The notes: generated by a model from the sequence alone, not told the origin. A DNA stretch of 64,000 bases from Flavobacteriales bacterium (GCA_017303755.1 JAFLBS010000006.1:186001-250000), one strand, 5' to 3'; shown: positions 23,385 through 32,962, numbered from the stretch's first letter. Translations and numbers: made by a program.

Positions 23385-26300
23385 TTATTTTATTATCGCT
23401 TCTTGAATGATGCGCTGAATGTCTTCGCGGATGTTTTCTTTAGAAAGCGTATTGGGCGCGTTAGAATCTGGAAACGTTCTATTGGATAAAAACACATATA
23501 CAATTTCTGTTTCAGGATCGGCCCAAGCCATAGTTCCGGTGAAACCTGTATGACCAAAACTCGATTTGGAAACGCAACCACAAGTTGGACCTTCTTTACC
23601 CAATTGAGGTTTATCAAATCCGAGACCACGGCGATTGCCTTCCAAGCAGAAATGACAATTGTTGAACGTTAGAAATGTTTCATCCGAGAAGTACTGTCGA
23701 CCACCATAATTTCCTTTTTGAAGAAAGAGTTGCATCATTTTAGCAATATCCATCGTATTGGAGAAAATTCCGGCATGACCGCCAATTCCGCCTTGCATGG
23801 CTGCACCCATATCGTGAACATAACCTTGTACAGTTGTGTGACGGAAATAGTTGTCGATTTCAGTAGGTGGAATCATACTCATGTCGAATTTCAACAACGG
23901 ATTGTACATCGTGCTGCTCATTCCTAAAGGTTTGAAGAATTGTTCTGTACTTATAACATCCAATGATTTTCCAGTCATTTTCTCTACATAATCTTTTAAA
24001 ATAATAAAGGTAAAATCGCTGTATTTGTATTCTTTTTTATCAATTAATTTACTCGAAATGATTTTACTCATGATGGTATCTTGGTAATCATTTCGGATGT
24101 AGAGATTTTCAGCTACTTGTTTGGTAAATCCTTCTTTATAAAATAAGCTGTAATACTTATCGGCTGGACATTTTTCAACATCTAAAGTCGATTTATAAAA
24201 AGGTTCCCACGCTTGCAAACGTCCGTAATGCGATAATAATTCTTTGAACGTAATGTCTTTTTTATTCGATTCAGTAAAAGCCGGAAGCATTTCGCCTAAC
24301 TTCGTATCTAAGGTCACTTTTCCGTGATCGTATAAGTGCATCACATTAGGCAAAGTCGAAACCATTTTGGTCACTGAAGCTACATCGTAAATATCTGAAT
24401 TCTGCACTTTGGTTTTTTTGTCGTACGTATGATATCCAAATGATTTTTGGTAAATGACTTTTCCTTTTCTAGCCACTAAAATTTGCATTCCGGGTGCCAT
24501 TTTGCCGTTGATGGCTTTGTTGACAATAGTTTCAATTTTAGCTAATTTTTCTGAACTCATTCCAACGCGTTCTGGAGTTGAAAATCCTAATATATTAATA
24601 CTTTCAGTAGTCAAACCGTGATTTACAGGATATTTTTCACTTATTGAAACAGGCAACCTTCCCTTTGCTCCTAGCGCTCCAAAAATAATTTCTGCTGAAA
24701 CTTGTTGGGAAATATCGCTGTTTTGATACGAAATAATGATTGATTTTATTGCATCTAACGAAGGTAAATCCGATACAACATAAGGTTTGGCAAACACATC
24801 TAAAATTACATTTTTTGAAGCGGCAACTTTTGAGATTAATTCGATATCATTCTTGCTAAACTCTTGTTTTTTCCACCACGAAACATCAGAAGAATGAAAC
24901 CCAAAAATTACAGTTGAGTAATTGCTTAATTGTTCTAAAGCTTTTGAATTATCGGTAACGATTACCTCAGTAACTTCTGTGTATTTATTTAATGTTGATA
25001 GAAATGATGTACCCGGAAAATCACCCAATTTAATGTAGGCAATTTTAGAACTTGCTAAGTCATTTATTGGCAAAATAGTATTGTCATTTTTTACAACAGT
25101 AACAGCATTTTCATACAATTCGTATTGCAAAGAACTATTTTCAATAGGATTTACATCTGCAATTAGATTATTAGTATCAATTGGTTTGTAACGATTCAAT
25201 CCCGCTTTGTATTTGTATTTTAATATCTTTTTTACGGATTGTTCGATACGATCGTCAGTAATCAAAGTGTCATTATACGCTTGAGTTATTTTTTCAACGG
25301 CAACTGGAACGTTTTCTGCAAACAATAGAATGTCATTTCCAGCCATAAAAGCAGCCAAATCAATGTCTCCAGGCTTTTTGAAGCTACTTGCGCCTTTCAT
25401 ATTCAAGGCATCCGTAAAAATCAAACCATCAAATCCGAGTTGTTTTTGAAGTAGTTCAGTTACAACAGGATACGAAATGGATGTTGGGTAATTTTCACGT
25501 GGTTCTAAATTGGGCACATTCAAATGTGCGACCATTACCGATTCTAAGCCTTCGTCGAACATTCTTTTATACGGATACAATTCGACATTATCAATGCGCT
25601 CTTTCGGGAAATTCACAACAGGTAATGTATGATGTGAATCGGTAGAAGTATCTCCGTGACCCGGAAAATGCTTACCAGTTGAAAAGACACCTTGGCTTTG
25701 AACTCCAGTCATTAAAGCAATGGCGCTTTCGGTTACGTTTTTTTTGTCTTCACCAAAAGAACGATACCCAATAATTGGGTTTAACGGATTGGTATTGATA
25801 TCGATTACAGGTGCAAAATTGAATTGAATTCCCAATCGTTTGGCTTCCTTACCCATTTGTGCTCCTACTCTTTCTATTAATTTAGTATCACGAATGGCTC
25901 CCAAAGTCATGTTCCAAGGAAAACGATAGGTCGAGTCCAAACGCATGCTCAAACCCCATTCAGCGTCAATTCCGACGAACAAAGGTACTTTTGATTTGGA
26001 TTGAAAACGATTGGTTAATCGTGCCTGACGAACTGGTCCGCCTTGAAAGAAAATTACTCCTCCAATTTTATAGTCTTGAACTAATTTTTCGATGGTGTTA
26101 AAGTGATCTGCATCTTTGTTAGAATACGCTGCCACCATAAATAATTGTCCGATTTTTTCATTGAACGACAATTGATTGTAAACACTATCTACCCATTTAT
26201 CTTCGGCAGTACTTCCTTTGAAGAAGGTTTTGCGCTCCGATTTTAAATGCGGAACATACACTTCATCATCTTCATACTGAATGGCTGCTTTAGACAAACT

Positions 26301-26396
26301 ACTGGTTGTATCGGTCATTTTTCCTTTGGAAGATGAACAATTTACAATTACAATCAGTGTTGTAATAAGCAGAAATAAATGAGTTATTTTTTTCAT
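23385..26396 (-). CDS. Glycoside hydrolase family 3 (NagZ-like) fused to a serine beta-lactamase-fold hydrolase
   Basis: The 1003-residue lipoprotein (signal with lipid on C20, VIVNC) has an N-terminal GH3 domain with the NagZ signature KHFPGHGDTSTDSHHTLP (D253-H255 dyad) and nucleophile D329 in GLIFTDALNMKG, then a GH3 C-terminal region, then a class C beta-lactamase/transpeptidase-like domain from about residue 615 with SVTK (S674, K677), a YSD motif and a C-terminal HTGFTG. The GH3 half should cut N-acetylglucosamine from muropeptides; the serine half may act as an esterase or amidase on wall fragments. It begins 9 bases after the upstream conserved gene. Confidence 0.9.
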   Translation of the reverse strand: MKKITHLFLLITTLIVIVNCSSSKGKMTDTTSSLSKAAIQYEDDEVYVPHLKSERKTFFKGSTAEDKWVDSVYNQLSFNEKIGQLFMVAAYSNKDADHFNTIEKLVQDYKIGGVIFFQGGPVRQARLTNRFQSKSKVPLFVGIDAEWGLSMRLDSTYRFPWNMTLGAIRDTKLIERVGAQMGKEAKRLGIQFNFAPVIDINTNPLNPIIGYRSFGEDKKNVTESAIALMTGVQSQGVFSTGKHFPGHGDTSTDSHHTLPVVNFPKERIDNVELYPYKRMFDEGLESVMVAHLNVPNLEPRENYPTSISYPVVTELLQKQLGFDGLIFTDALNMKGASSFKKPGDIDLAAFMAGNDILLFAENVPVAVEKITQAYNDTLITDDRIEQSVKKILKYKYKAGLNRYKPIDTNNLIADVNPIENSSLQYELYENAVTVVKNDNTILPINDLASSKIAYIKLGDFPGTSFLSTLNKYTEVTEVIVTDNSKALEQLSNYSTVIFGFHSSDVSWWKKQEFSKNDIELISKVAASKNVILDVFAKPYVVSDLPSLDAIKSIIISYQNSDISQQVSAEIIFGALGAKGRLPVSISEKYPVNHGLTTESINILGFSTPERVGMSSEKLAKIETIVNKAINGKMAPGMQILVARKGKVIYQKSFGYHTYDKKTKVQNSDIYDVASVTKMVSTLPNVMHLYDHGKVTLDTKLGEMLPAFTESNKKDITFKELLSHYGRLQAWEPFYKSTLDVEKCPADKYYSLFYKEGFTKQVAENLYIRNDYQDTIMSKIISSKLIDKKEYKYSDFTFIILKDYVEKMTGKSLDVISTEQFFKPLGMSSTMYNPLLKFDMSMIPPTEIDNYFRHTTVQGYVHDMGAAMQGGIGGHAGIFSNTMDIAKMMQLFLQKGNYGGRQYFSDETFLTFNNCHFCLEGNRRGLGFDKPQLGKEGPTCGCVSKSSFGHTGFTGTMAWADPETEIVYVFLSNRTFPDSNAPNTLSKENIREDIQRIIQEAIIK

Positions 26397-26405
26397 TGAA
26401 TGGAT

Positions 26406-26888
26406 TTAAAAGAAACGACTGTGCCAACTATCGCCAGCTGGAACTTCCCAATTATCGTTCCATTCTTCAATGGTATTAACGAGATTATTAAATACAATAG
26501 TATTGGCCGTTACTGCTTTTTCTTTGGCCATTCGTTTAAAATCGATGAGTGTTTTGTGTGCAACATGTTCACCGTTTTTGAATGTCACGTTCATTTTATC
26601 CAACAAATCAACATCATAGCGTTGTTCTAAATTTTGAATAAAGGCAACCGAAGAATCAATCGAACAACCTGTTGCTGCTTGAACTTCCTGATTAACAGCA
26701 ATAATTATAAAACGATTGTATTTCAATTGATACGACGCTTCAAGAGCAGCACCGTGGGCGCTCCAATTGTTTAAGAACTCATTCAAATCCTTTTCAATTT
26801 CAACCATTTCTTCGTCAGAAAACTTGCGATTGGATTGGTAAATCCAAATACGAGATTCTGGCGGTAAACTTTCAAATGGAACGTACAT
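26406..26888 (-). CDS. Conserved flavobacterial protein of unknown function
   Basis: The 160-residue protein begins MYVPFESLPPESRIWIYQSNR and contains NNWSAHGAALEASYQL, an AATGCSIDSS stretch and a C-terminal WHSRFF. Orthologues of this sort are often named 'ABC transporter ATPase' in databases, but no Walker A, signature or Walker B motif is present, so that name is not supported. There is no signal peptide; the protein is probably cytoplasmic. It sits between the CCG Fe-S protein gene (38 bases upstream) and the GH3 gene (9 bases downstream). I cannot assign a function. Confidence 0.8.
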   Translation of the reverse strand: MYVPFESLPPESRIWIYQSNRKFSDEEMVEIEKDLNEFLNNWSAHGAALEASYQLKYNRFIIIAVNQEVQAATGCSIDSSVAFIQNLEQRYDVDLLDKMNVTFKNGEHVAHKTLIDFKRMAKEKAVTANTIVFNNLVNTIEEWNDNWEVPAGDSWHSRFF

Positions 26889-26926
26889 GTTTTTTGTATT
26901 AGAGGTTGTAATTAGGATATACGAAA

Positions 26927-27718
26927 TTATAAATCTTGTGCATTAGCGATTAATTCAGCAATATCCAATACTTTTATTTCGCCTTCTTTTTCTTTGTTTT
27001 TAACACCGTCAGTCAACATGGTATTACAGAAAGGACAACCTGCCGCGATGATTTCGGGCTTCGTTTCTAAAGCGTCTTCGGTTCGTTCAATGTTGATTTC
27101 TTTATTTCCAGGTTCAGCGTCTTTGAACATTTGAGCGCCACCAGCACCACAACATAAACCGTTGGCACGTGAGCGTTTCATTTCTACTAATTCGGCATCC
27201 AATTTCTGAATTAAATCTCTTGGTGCTTCGTAGACATTGTTGGCTCTTCCTAAATAACAAGGATCATGAAATGTGATGCGTTTTCCTTTGAATTGTCCAC
27301 CTTCAATAGTTAATTTTCCAGAATCTAATAATGATTTCAGAAATTCAGTATGATGAACCACTTCGTATTTTCCGCCTAAACCCGGATATTCATTTTTAAT
27401 TGTGTTGAAGCAATGCGGACAAGCGGTTACTATTTTCTTCACTTCGTATGCATTCATGACTTCAATATTCATCATGGCTTGCATTTGAAAATCGAATTCG
27501 TTTCCGGCTCTTTTGGCTGGATCACCTGTGCAACTTTCTTCGGTTCCGAGTACAGCAAAATCGACATTGGCACGATTTAAAATACGTACAAATGCTTTGG
27601 TAATTCGTTTAGCTCTATCATCAAAACTTCCAGAGCAACCTACCCAAAATAACACTTCGGGTTGTTTGCCTTGAGCCATCATTTCTGCCATAGTAGGCAC
27701 AATTAAATTTTCTGACAT
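26927..27718 (-). CDS. CCG-domain (Fe-S) oxidoreductase subunit, HdrB/GlpC/LutA-like
   Basis: The 263-residue protein carries two cysteine-rich CCG domains: C28 in VGCSG, C63, CPHC (C100, C103), then GLCCGAGGAQMF and AAGCPFC. In heterodisulfide reductase HdrB such domains bind a non-cubane [4Fe-4S] cluster; in GlpC and LutA they pass electrons to the quinone pool. The gene lies 41 bases after a HAD gene and near the membrane Fe-S protein at 28340-29665, its natural partner (HdrC/HdrE-like). The pair probably forms a membrane electron-transfer complex. The substrate dehydrogenase is not encoded here. Confidence 0.88.
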   Translation of the reverse strand: MSENLIVPTMAEMMAQGKQPEVLFWVGCSGSFDDRAKRITKAFVRILNRANVDFAVLGTEESCTGDPAKRAGNEFDFQMQAMMNIEVMNAYEVKKIVTACPHCFNTIKNEYPGLGGKYEVVHHTEFLKSLLDSGKLTIEGGQFKGKRITFHDPCYLGRANNVYEAPRDLIQKLDAELVEMKRSRANGLCCGAGGAQMFKDAEPGNKEINIERTEDALETKPEIIAAGCPFCNTMLTDGVKNKEKEGEIKVLDIAELIANAQDL

Positions 27719-27759
27719 ATTCTTATTTTTTGATTGACAACAATTGTGTCGTCATAACA

Positions 27760-28206
27760 TTATTCGTGATGTTCGTCATCAAATACTTGAATGGTTACTT
27801 CTTTATCTACCAAATCAGTAAATTTCCCTCTGTAACGAGTTGCTTTTACCAAGTGATTATCAATCCAATGGTAATTTCCGCCGCGAGGTTTTCCCATCAC
27901 CATTCCGTGGTATTTGAATCCGTGTTTTTTCAACCAAATTTCGGTATATTCTCTATGTGCTTCTGTTCTCGAAGTAAAGAAGAATATAATATGACCTTCA
28001 TCGTACCATTTGTTCAACGTAACTAATGCGTCAGGATAAACCTCTGCAGTTAGCATGCGTTCTGGCTCTTCATTTGGAATATCGTCACAGATGGTTCCGT
28101 CAATGTCGATTAGGTAATTTTTAATTCCTTCTGGTAAAATTGGACTTACTTTTTGTCCGTTTTCAGTGTGCTCTTGGAGGCTTTTTTCAATTTCGTCTGC
28201 TTTCAT
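27760..28206 (-). CDS. HAD-superfamily hydrolase-like protein
   Basis: The 148-residue protein has a HAD motif I, YLIDIDGT (D34, D36), motif II FFFTSRTEAH and a DDEHHE end. The family in flavobacteria is sometimes named 'phosphoheptose isomerase', for which no sugar isomerase (SIS) fold signature is visible. It resembles short HAD proteins such as polynucleotide-kinase-type or LNS2-type phosphatases. It sits between the two Fe-S genes in the same orientation, an arrangement that may be simple co-transcription. The substrate is unknown. Confidence 0.75.
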   Translation of the reverse strand: MKADEIEKSLQEHTENGQKVSPILPEGIKNYLIDIDGTICDDIPNEEPERMLTAEVYPDALVTLNKWYDEGHIIFFFTSRTEAHREYTEIWLKKHGFKYHGMVMGKPRGGNYHWIDNHLVKATRYRGKFTDLVDKEVTIQVFDDEHHE

Positions 28207-28294
28207 TTTGTTACATTTTATTGTTTCTAATTTAATATTATCCCAAGCCTCACATTTATGGGATGATATTTTTCTATTCTTTTTTTTATTTTTT

Positions 28295-28334
28295 CAATGG
28301 ACTGAAGTCCATTGCTATTCAGATGCTGTGCATC
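28295..28334. repeat. Two adjacent small hairpins (dispersed-repeat-like)
   Basis: CAATGGAC and GTCCATTG (28295-28302, 28307-28314) form an 8-bp hairpin, followed by GATGC/GCATC (28322-28326, 28330-28334). They lie just beyond the stop codon of the membrane Fe-S gene, where a terminator or a processing element would act. I recall elements with this GGACT-GA-AGTCC core as dispersed repeats in flavobacterial genomes. Confidence 0.5.
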
Positions 28335-28339
28335 AGGGA

Positions 28340-29665
28340 TTATTCGTCTTTCCAATTTAGGCGATCCATTTGATTGTATTGCCATGGTGCGCCATTATTT
28401 TGAATATTGGTCATCATTGCATTTAACGATTGCGGAGCCGCACTTTTTTCCATTACTAAATATCTTCTCATGTCAATGATAATCGATAATGGACTGATGT
28501 TCACCGGACATTCTTCTACACAAGCATTACACGATGTACACGCCCACAATTCTTCTGCTGTGATGTAATCATTCAATAATGAAATATTATCGGGAATGAA
28601 AACACCTTTATTTTTATCGATGTTGCGACCTACTTCTTCAAGACGATCTCTAGTGTCCATCATAATTTTACGTGGAGACAATTTTTTACCAGTTTGATTT
28701 GCCGGACAAGCCGAAGTACAACGACCGCATTCGGTACAGGTGTAAGCATTTAGAAGTTGCACCCAATTCAAATCTTGAACATCGCTCGCACCAAATTTGC
28801 TTGGAACCGCATCTTCTGCTGGCGCCGCGTATGGATCGGCATTGGGATCCATCATTAGTTTTACTTCGTTGGTAACACTTTCTAAATTGTCTAATTTCCC
28901 TTTCGCATTTAAATCGGCGAAATACGTATTTGGAAACGCCAACAAGATGTGTAAATGTTTAGAATAGTATAAATAATTCAAGAAAATCAATATTCCGATA
29001 ATGTGCAACCACCAAAAAGTACGTTCTAACATGTACACCGCTTCATTGCTCATTCCATCAAATAATGGAGCGACAAACTGCGATATCGGAAACGAACCTG
29101 CTTTTTCGTAGTGACCAAAAACTTCAGTTAAATTTTGAAGATGGAAATCGGCTGCATTCATTAATAAGAATAACGACATCAATACCACTTCGAAATACAA
29201 AATATAATTAGCATCATTGCGTGGTTTTCCATTCAAATCAGAACTCGCAAAACGACTTAATTTTACGATATTTCTTCTGGTCCAAAAAATCACTACGGCA
29301 ATCAATACTAGTAACGCCAAAACTTCAAAAGAACCGATTAAGAAATCATAGAATCCGCCCATAAAGGCAAATACTCTATGTGTTCCAAATAATCCGTCGA
29401 TAATGATTTCGAGCAATTCAATATTGATGATAACGAAACCAACATAAACAATAATGTGCAAAAATGCGGCTAACGGACGTTTGACCATTTTGGATTGTCC
29501 GAGCGCAACCATGGCCATGTTTTTCCATCGTTCGGAAGAATTATCTGAACGATTGATGTCTTTTCCTAATTTAATATTTCGAATGAGTTTTTTTACATTA
29601 ATAGTAAAATAGCCAAATCCGATGATGAGTAATAAAGCAAAAAATATATTAGATAATAGATTCAT
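28340..29665 (-). CDS. Membrane [4Fe-4S] ferredoxin-type electron transfer protein (HdrC/DsrM-like)
   Basis: The 441-residue protein has about five membrane helices in its first 245 residues, with His residues suited to haem b binding (H70, H221), and a cytoplasmic ferredoxin domain with two clusters: C310, C313, C316, C320 and C376, C379, C382, C386, each followed by Pro. The N-terminal part resembles the nitrate reductase gamma/DsrM fold. It should carry electrons between a cytoplasmic Fe-S partner (the CCG protein at 26927) and the menaquinone pool. It ends 7 bases after mlaD begins its own stop, within one long same-strand run. Confidence 0.88.
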   Translation of the reverse strand: MNLLSNIFFALLLIIGFGYFTINVKKLIRNIKLGKDINRSDNSSERWKNMAMVALGQSKMVKRPLAAFLHIIVYVGFVIINIELLEIIIDGLFGTHRVFAFMGGFYDFLIGSFEVLALLVLIAVVIFWTRRNIVKLSRFASSDLNGKPRNDANYILYFEVVLMSLFLLMNAADFHLQNLTEVFGHYEKAGSFPISQFVAPLFDGMSNEAVYMLERTFWWLHIIGILIFLNYLYYSKHLHILLAFPNTYFADLNAKGKLDNLESVTNEVKLMMDPNADPYAAPAEDAVPSKFGASDVQDLNWVQLLNAYTCTECGRCTSACPANQTGKKLSPRKIMMDTRDRLEEVGRNIDKNKGVFIPDNISLLNDYITAEELWACTSCNACVEECPVNISPLSIIIDMRRYLVMEKSAAPQSLNAMMTNIQNNGAPWQYNQMDRLNWKDE

Positions 29666-29671
29666 AAAATT

Positions 29672-30625
29672 CTATTTTATGGTGTCAGTTGTGGTTGGTG
29701 CGACGTACGGTTTATTTTTCTTTCCAAATAACGAAACATTTACATAACGGGTTGGATACAAACGTAAATCTTGTAATAGTAATTCTAATTCTTTGGACGT
29801 TTTAGTCATATTGGTATACAATGCTTCGTCTTTGACTAATTTACCCATGGTTCCTTTTCCAGAATCGATGCTTGACATGATTCCGTTAACTTTATCCAAC
29901 GTAGTTTGCATGTTTTGAACGACATCGCCTAATTTTGCTTGGTCGATATCCGATGAAATTTTATTGAAATTAGCCACCGTTTTATCTAAGTTGGTCATGG
30001 TGTTACCCATTTTCGATTTATTTTCAGCTAAAATAGTGTTCAATTGTTTCGATGCTGTGTGGAACTCCGACATCGTTTGATCTAAAGTAGCCAAACTATT
30101 GCGCAGATTTTGTTTTGATTTGGCATCTAAAACTTCGTTAATGTTTACCAACATTACATTAGCATTGTCTAATAACTTTTCGATTTTATCTTTTAAAGGT
30201 TCGATTTGTTTGGCCAATTCATCAGTCAAACCCAATTTACTTGAAGAAACCAGAAAGTCGCCTTCTTCGGCCATTTTTCCGGTACTAGACGGAATGATAG
30301 CAATTTGTTTACCGCCAATCGGACTTGGAGCATAAATTTCGGCCACACTGGTTGTTCGAATAGGAAAATCAGAATTAATTTGAAGTTCAACTTTAATTTT
30401 TCCTGTTTCATTGTTGAGACCGATTTTATTCACCTTTCCAATGGCTAATCCGTTTATGGTAACTGGAGCCGACATGGTCAAACCTTCTACATTAGCGTAT
30501 TCAACATAGAGCGTTTTATAATTAGTAAACAAATCGCGGCCTTTCAGAAAGCTATATCCCCAAATGAATAACAATATTGCTGAAATTACTAAAATGGCGG
30601 TTTTTATTTCTCTTGATAGTTTCAA
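29672..30625 (-). CDS. MlaD-family (MCE domain) lipid-transfer protein
   Basis: The 317-residue protein has an N-terminal membrane helix (about 8-26), one MCE domain (VEYANVEGLTMSAPVTINGL, IGGKQIAI) and a long helical tail (about 120-290) with heptad-like spacing. MlaD proteins form a hexameric ring on a phospholipid ABC importer that keeps outer-membrane lipid asymmetry. The permease and ATPase partners (mlaE, mlaF) are not adjacent, as is usual in Bacteroidota. It follows the two amidase genes by 28 bases, so the run joins wall and outer-membrane upkeep. Confidence 0.92.
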   Translation of the reverse strand: MKLSREIKTAILVISAILLFIWGYSFLKGRDLFTNYKTLYVEYANVEGLTMSAPVTINGLAIGKVNKIGLNNETGKIKVELQINSDFPIRTTSVAEIYAPSPIGGKQIAIIPSSTGKMAEEGDFLVSSSKLGLTDELAKQIEPLKDKIEKLLDNANVMLVNINEVLDAKSKQNLRNSLATLDQTMSEFHTASKQLNTILAENKSKMGNTMTNLDKTVANFNKISSDIDQAKLGDVVQNMQTTLDKVNGIMSSIDSGKGTMGKLVKDEALYTNMTKTSKELELLLQDLRLYPTRYVNVSLFGKKNKPYVAPTTTDTIK

Positions 30626-30653
30626 AATGATAATTTTTTATAAAAATAGTGTA

Positions 30654-31814
30654 TTATTTAATAACGTCTTTGATATTGATGCTTTTTCCGTCTTTAAATG
30701 CAATGATGAATGCAGTTGCAAATCCTTTGTTCTTGGCTTCTGCTAATTTCTTTTTGGCTACTTCATAATCGTTGGTTTCGCCATAAGTGTATTTGTACAG
30801 ATTATTTTCAAAAGTACTAGCAACATCGTTCAACCCTTTGAAATTGGAAGGAACTAAATCTAATCTTTTGGCACTAGCTGAAAGTTGCACTTTATATACA
30901 ATTGCAGTGGCGTCAATCACTTCTTTTGGAGTGTCGACAGCAATTACAGTTGTATCTTGCACTTTTGGAGCTGGAATGATACGCTCAATTTTACGAACAT
31001 TTGGAGTTTCCATAACCGGTTCGTTGGGTTCTTCTCCAAAGAATTCTTTTTTGTAGTTGATAATAGCATTGGCGATACAAAGAGCAACTTCTTCCTGCCC
31101 TAATTCTGAATCCAATCGTTCGCCTTCAGTTGGATTGGAAATGAATCCCATTTCGATCAACACTCTTGGCATGTATGCTTTGTGCAATACCATAAACGGC
31201 GCTTGTTTTACGCCTCGATCTTTTTGGTTCAGAAGATTACGGAAATTATCTTGAACTTTTCCTGCTAATGCAATACTATTTTCAAGATACTCTTCTTGCA
31301 TTAAGGTCATTCCGATTAATGTTTCGGGCGAATTTGGATCGTAACCTTCGTATTTTTCTTTGTAATCTTTTTCTAAAGTAATCACCGAGTTTTCCTTTTT
31401 GGCCGCCTCTAAGTTGGAAGCATTTTTGGTCAAACCCATCACAAAGGTTTCAGAACCATCGGCCGCAGTATTTTTATTAGCATTACAGTGAATAGAAACA
31501 AAAATATTAGCATCGGCTCTGTTGGCAATATTAGCTCTTTCAACTAAATCGATGAAAACATCTGTTTTTCGTGTATAAACTACTTCTATATTTGGGTTTT
31601 TCTCTAATATTTTGCCCACTTTTAGCACTACTGCTAAAGCTATATTTTTTTCAATATGACCGTGATACACTGCTCCATAATCGTGATCGCCATGACCAGC
31701 ATCCAAAGTGACTTTGAATTTTTGTCCCGTTTGCGCCAAAACAGAATTCCCTACCATCAAAAATACAAATGAAAGTAGGTAAAATATGTTTCTATAGTTA
31801 TTCATTAATTTCAA
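30654..31814 (-). CDS. N-acetylmuramoyl-L-alanine amidase (Amidase_3) with SPOR-like C-terminus, copy 2
   Basis: The 386-residue exported protein (signal ending SVLAQ) has the zinc amidase pattern DAGHGDHDYGA, EKNIAL, SIHCNAN and ...LIEMGFISN with the catalytic Glu, followed by a Pro-rich linker and a C-terminal SPOR-like repeat (YKVQLSASAKRLDL, YKYTYGETNDYEVAKKKLAEAK). It cuts the bond between N-acetylmuramic acid and the stem peptide during cell separation. It is a tandem paralogue of the gene at 31829-32962, and the two are separated by 14 bases. Confidence 0.93.
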   Translation of the reverse strand: MKLMNNYRNIFYLLSFVFLMVGNSVLAQTGQKFKVTLDAGHGDHDYGAVYHGHIEKNIALAVVLKVGKILEKNPNIEVVYTRKTDVFIDLVERANIANRADANIFVSIHCNANKNTAADGSETFVMGLTKNASNLEAAKKENSVITLEKDYKEKYEGYDPNSPETLIGMTLMQEEYLENSIALAGKVQDNFRNLLNQKDRGVKQAPFMVLHKAYMPRVLIEMGFISNPTEGERLDSELGQEEVALCIANAIINYKKEFFGEEPNEPVMETPNVRKIERIIPAPKVQDTTVIAVDTPKEVIDATAIVYKVQLSASAKRLDLVPSNFKGLNDVASTFENNLYKYTYGETNDYEVAKKKLAEAKNKGFATAFIIAFKDGKSINIKDVIK

Positions 31815-31828
31815 AATAATTTACAAAA

Positions 31829-32962
31829 TTAGTTATTATTTACAACAACATCGCTTACTCGCTCGCATTTTCCATCTTTAACCACTACAACAAAAGCATC
31901 AGTGTAACCTTTTTTTCTAGCTTCTTTTTGCAATTTTCGCGCTTCTTCAATATCATTAGTTTCGCCGTACATGTATTTATACAACTTATTGGTGTATGTA
32001 CTTGAAATGTTTTTTAATCCCTTGAAATTACTAGGTGTTAATTTTAATTTTTTCGAGCTTGCAGAAAGTTGCACTTTATATATTAATTCATTTGAATTAG
32101 TTTTAGGTTTAGAAGACACTTTATCCTCTTCTTTATTGTCTTTTACTTCCTCTTTTTGGTTAGTATTAGAAACATTTTGTGCATCACCAAAATATTCATT
32201 CTTATAATTAATAATGGCTTCCGCAATTTGCTTAGCCATTTTTTCCTGACCAGCATCAGAATTGAGAAAAGCACCTTCTTCTTTATTGGATAAGAATCCT
32301 AACTCAATCAATACACTTGGCATATATGCCGCATCTAACACCCACAAAGGTTGTTGCTTTACTCCTCTTGAATTGCGTTTTAAATTATTGGTAAAATTGT
32401 CTTGTATTTTGGTAGCCAAATTAATGCTACTGTTTAAATTTTCTTCCTGCATCATGGTTAAACCAATGAGAGATTCAGGTTTCTTCGGATCAAATCCTTG
32501 GTATTTCTCTTTGTAATTATCTTCTAGAAGAATTACAGAGTTTTCGTTTTTGGCCACTTCAAGATTCATGTCAGCTCGACTTAAACCCATCACAAATGTT
32601 TCTGTTCCTGATGGTCCGAAATTCTTAACCGAGTTACAATGAATGGATACAAATAAATTGGCATTGGCTTTATTGGCTACTTTTGGTCGATTGGCTAATT
32701 CGATAAAAACATCACTTGTACGAGTATAAATAATCTTAAAATCTTTGTCTTTTTCAAGGTATTTACCCACTTTTAAAGTTGTTTTAAGCGCTATTTCCTT
32801 TTCCTTATAACCGTGATAGGAATTTCCTGGATCTTTTCCACCGTGACCAGCATCTAAAATGATAGTAAACGTGTGGTTTTTTTGCGAAAAAACTGAATTA
32901 CAAAGAACTAGCATCAGAATAATGCTAAAAAGTGGGTTCTTATAATTGAATTTCATTTGCAA
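31829..32962 (-). CDS. N-acetylmuramoyl-L-alanine amidase (Amidase_3) with SPOR-like C-terminus, copy 1
   Basis: The 377-residue exported protein (signal ending SVFSQ) has DAGHGGKDPGNSYHG, EKEIAL, SIHCNSV and VLIELGFLSN, then a Lys-rich linker (about 265-285) and a SPOR-like C-terminal domain (YKVQLSASSKKLKL, YKYMYGETNDIEEARKLQKEA). Same domain order as the next gene, so a tandem duplication. It is divergent from lptD, whose start is 76 bases away, and heads the long minus-strand run that includes mlaD and the Fe-S genes. The second copy may have a different cell-cycle role. Confidence 0.93.
   Translation of the reverse strand: MQMKFNYKNPLFSIILMLVLCNSVFSQKNHTFTIILDAGHGGKDPGNSYHGYKEKEIALKTTLKVGKYLEKDKDFKIIYTRTSDVFIELANRPKVANKANANLFVSIHCNSVKNFGPSGTETFVMGLSRADMNLEVAKNENSVILLEDNYKEKYQGFDPKKPESLIGLTMMQEENLNSSINLATKIQDNFTNNLKRNSRGVKQQPLWVLDAAYMPSVLIELGFLSNKEEGAFLNSDAGQEKMAKQIAEAIINYKNEYFGDAQNVSNTNQKEEVKDNKEEDKVSSKPKTNSNELIYKVQLSASSKKLKLTPSNFKGLKNISSTYTNKLYKYMYGETNDIEEARKLQKEARKKGYTDAFVVVVKDGKCERVSDVVVNNN

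Noticed and set aside
26406-26888. ABC transporter ATPase
   Set aside because: The usual database name is not supported: no Walker A, signature or Walker B motif is present.
27760-28206. Phosphoheptose isomerase
   Set aside because: The protein has HAD motifs and no sugar isomerase fold signature.
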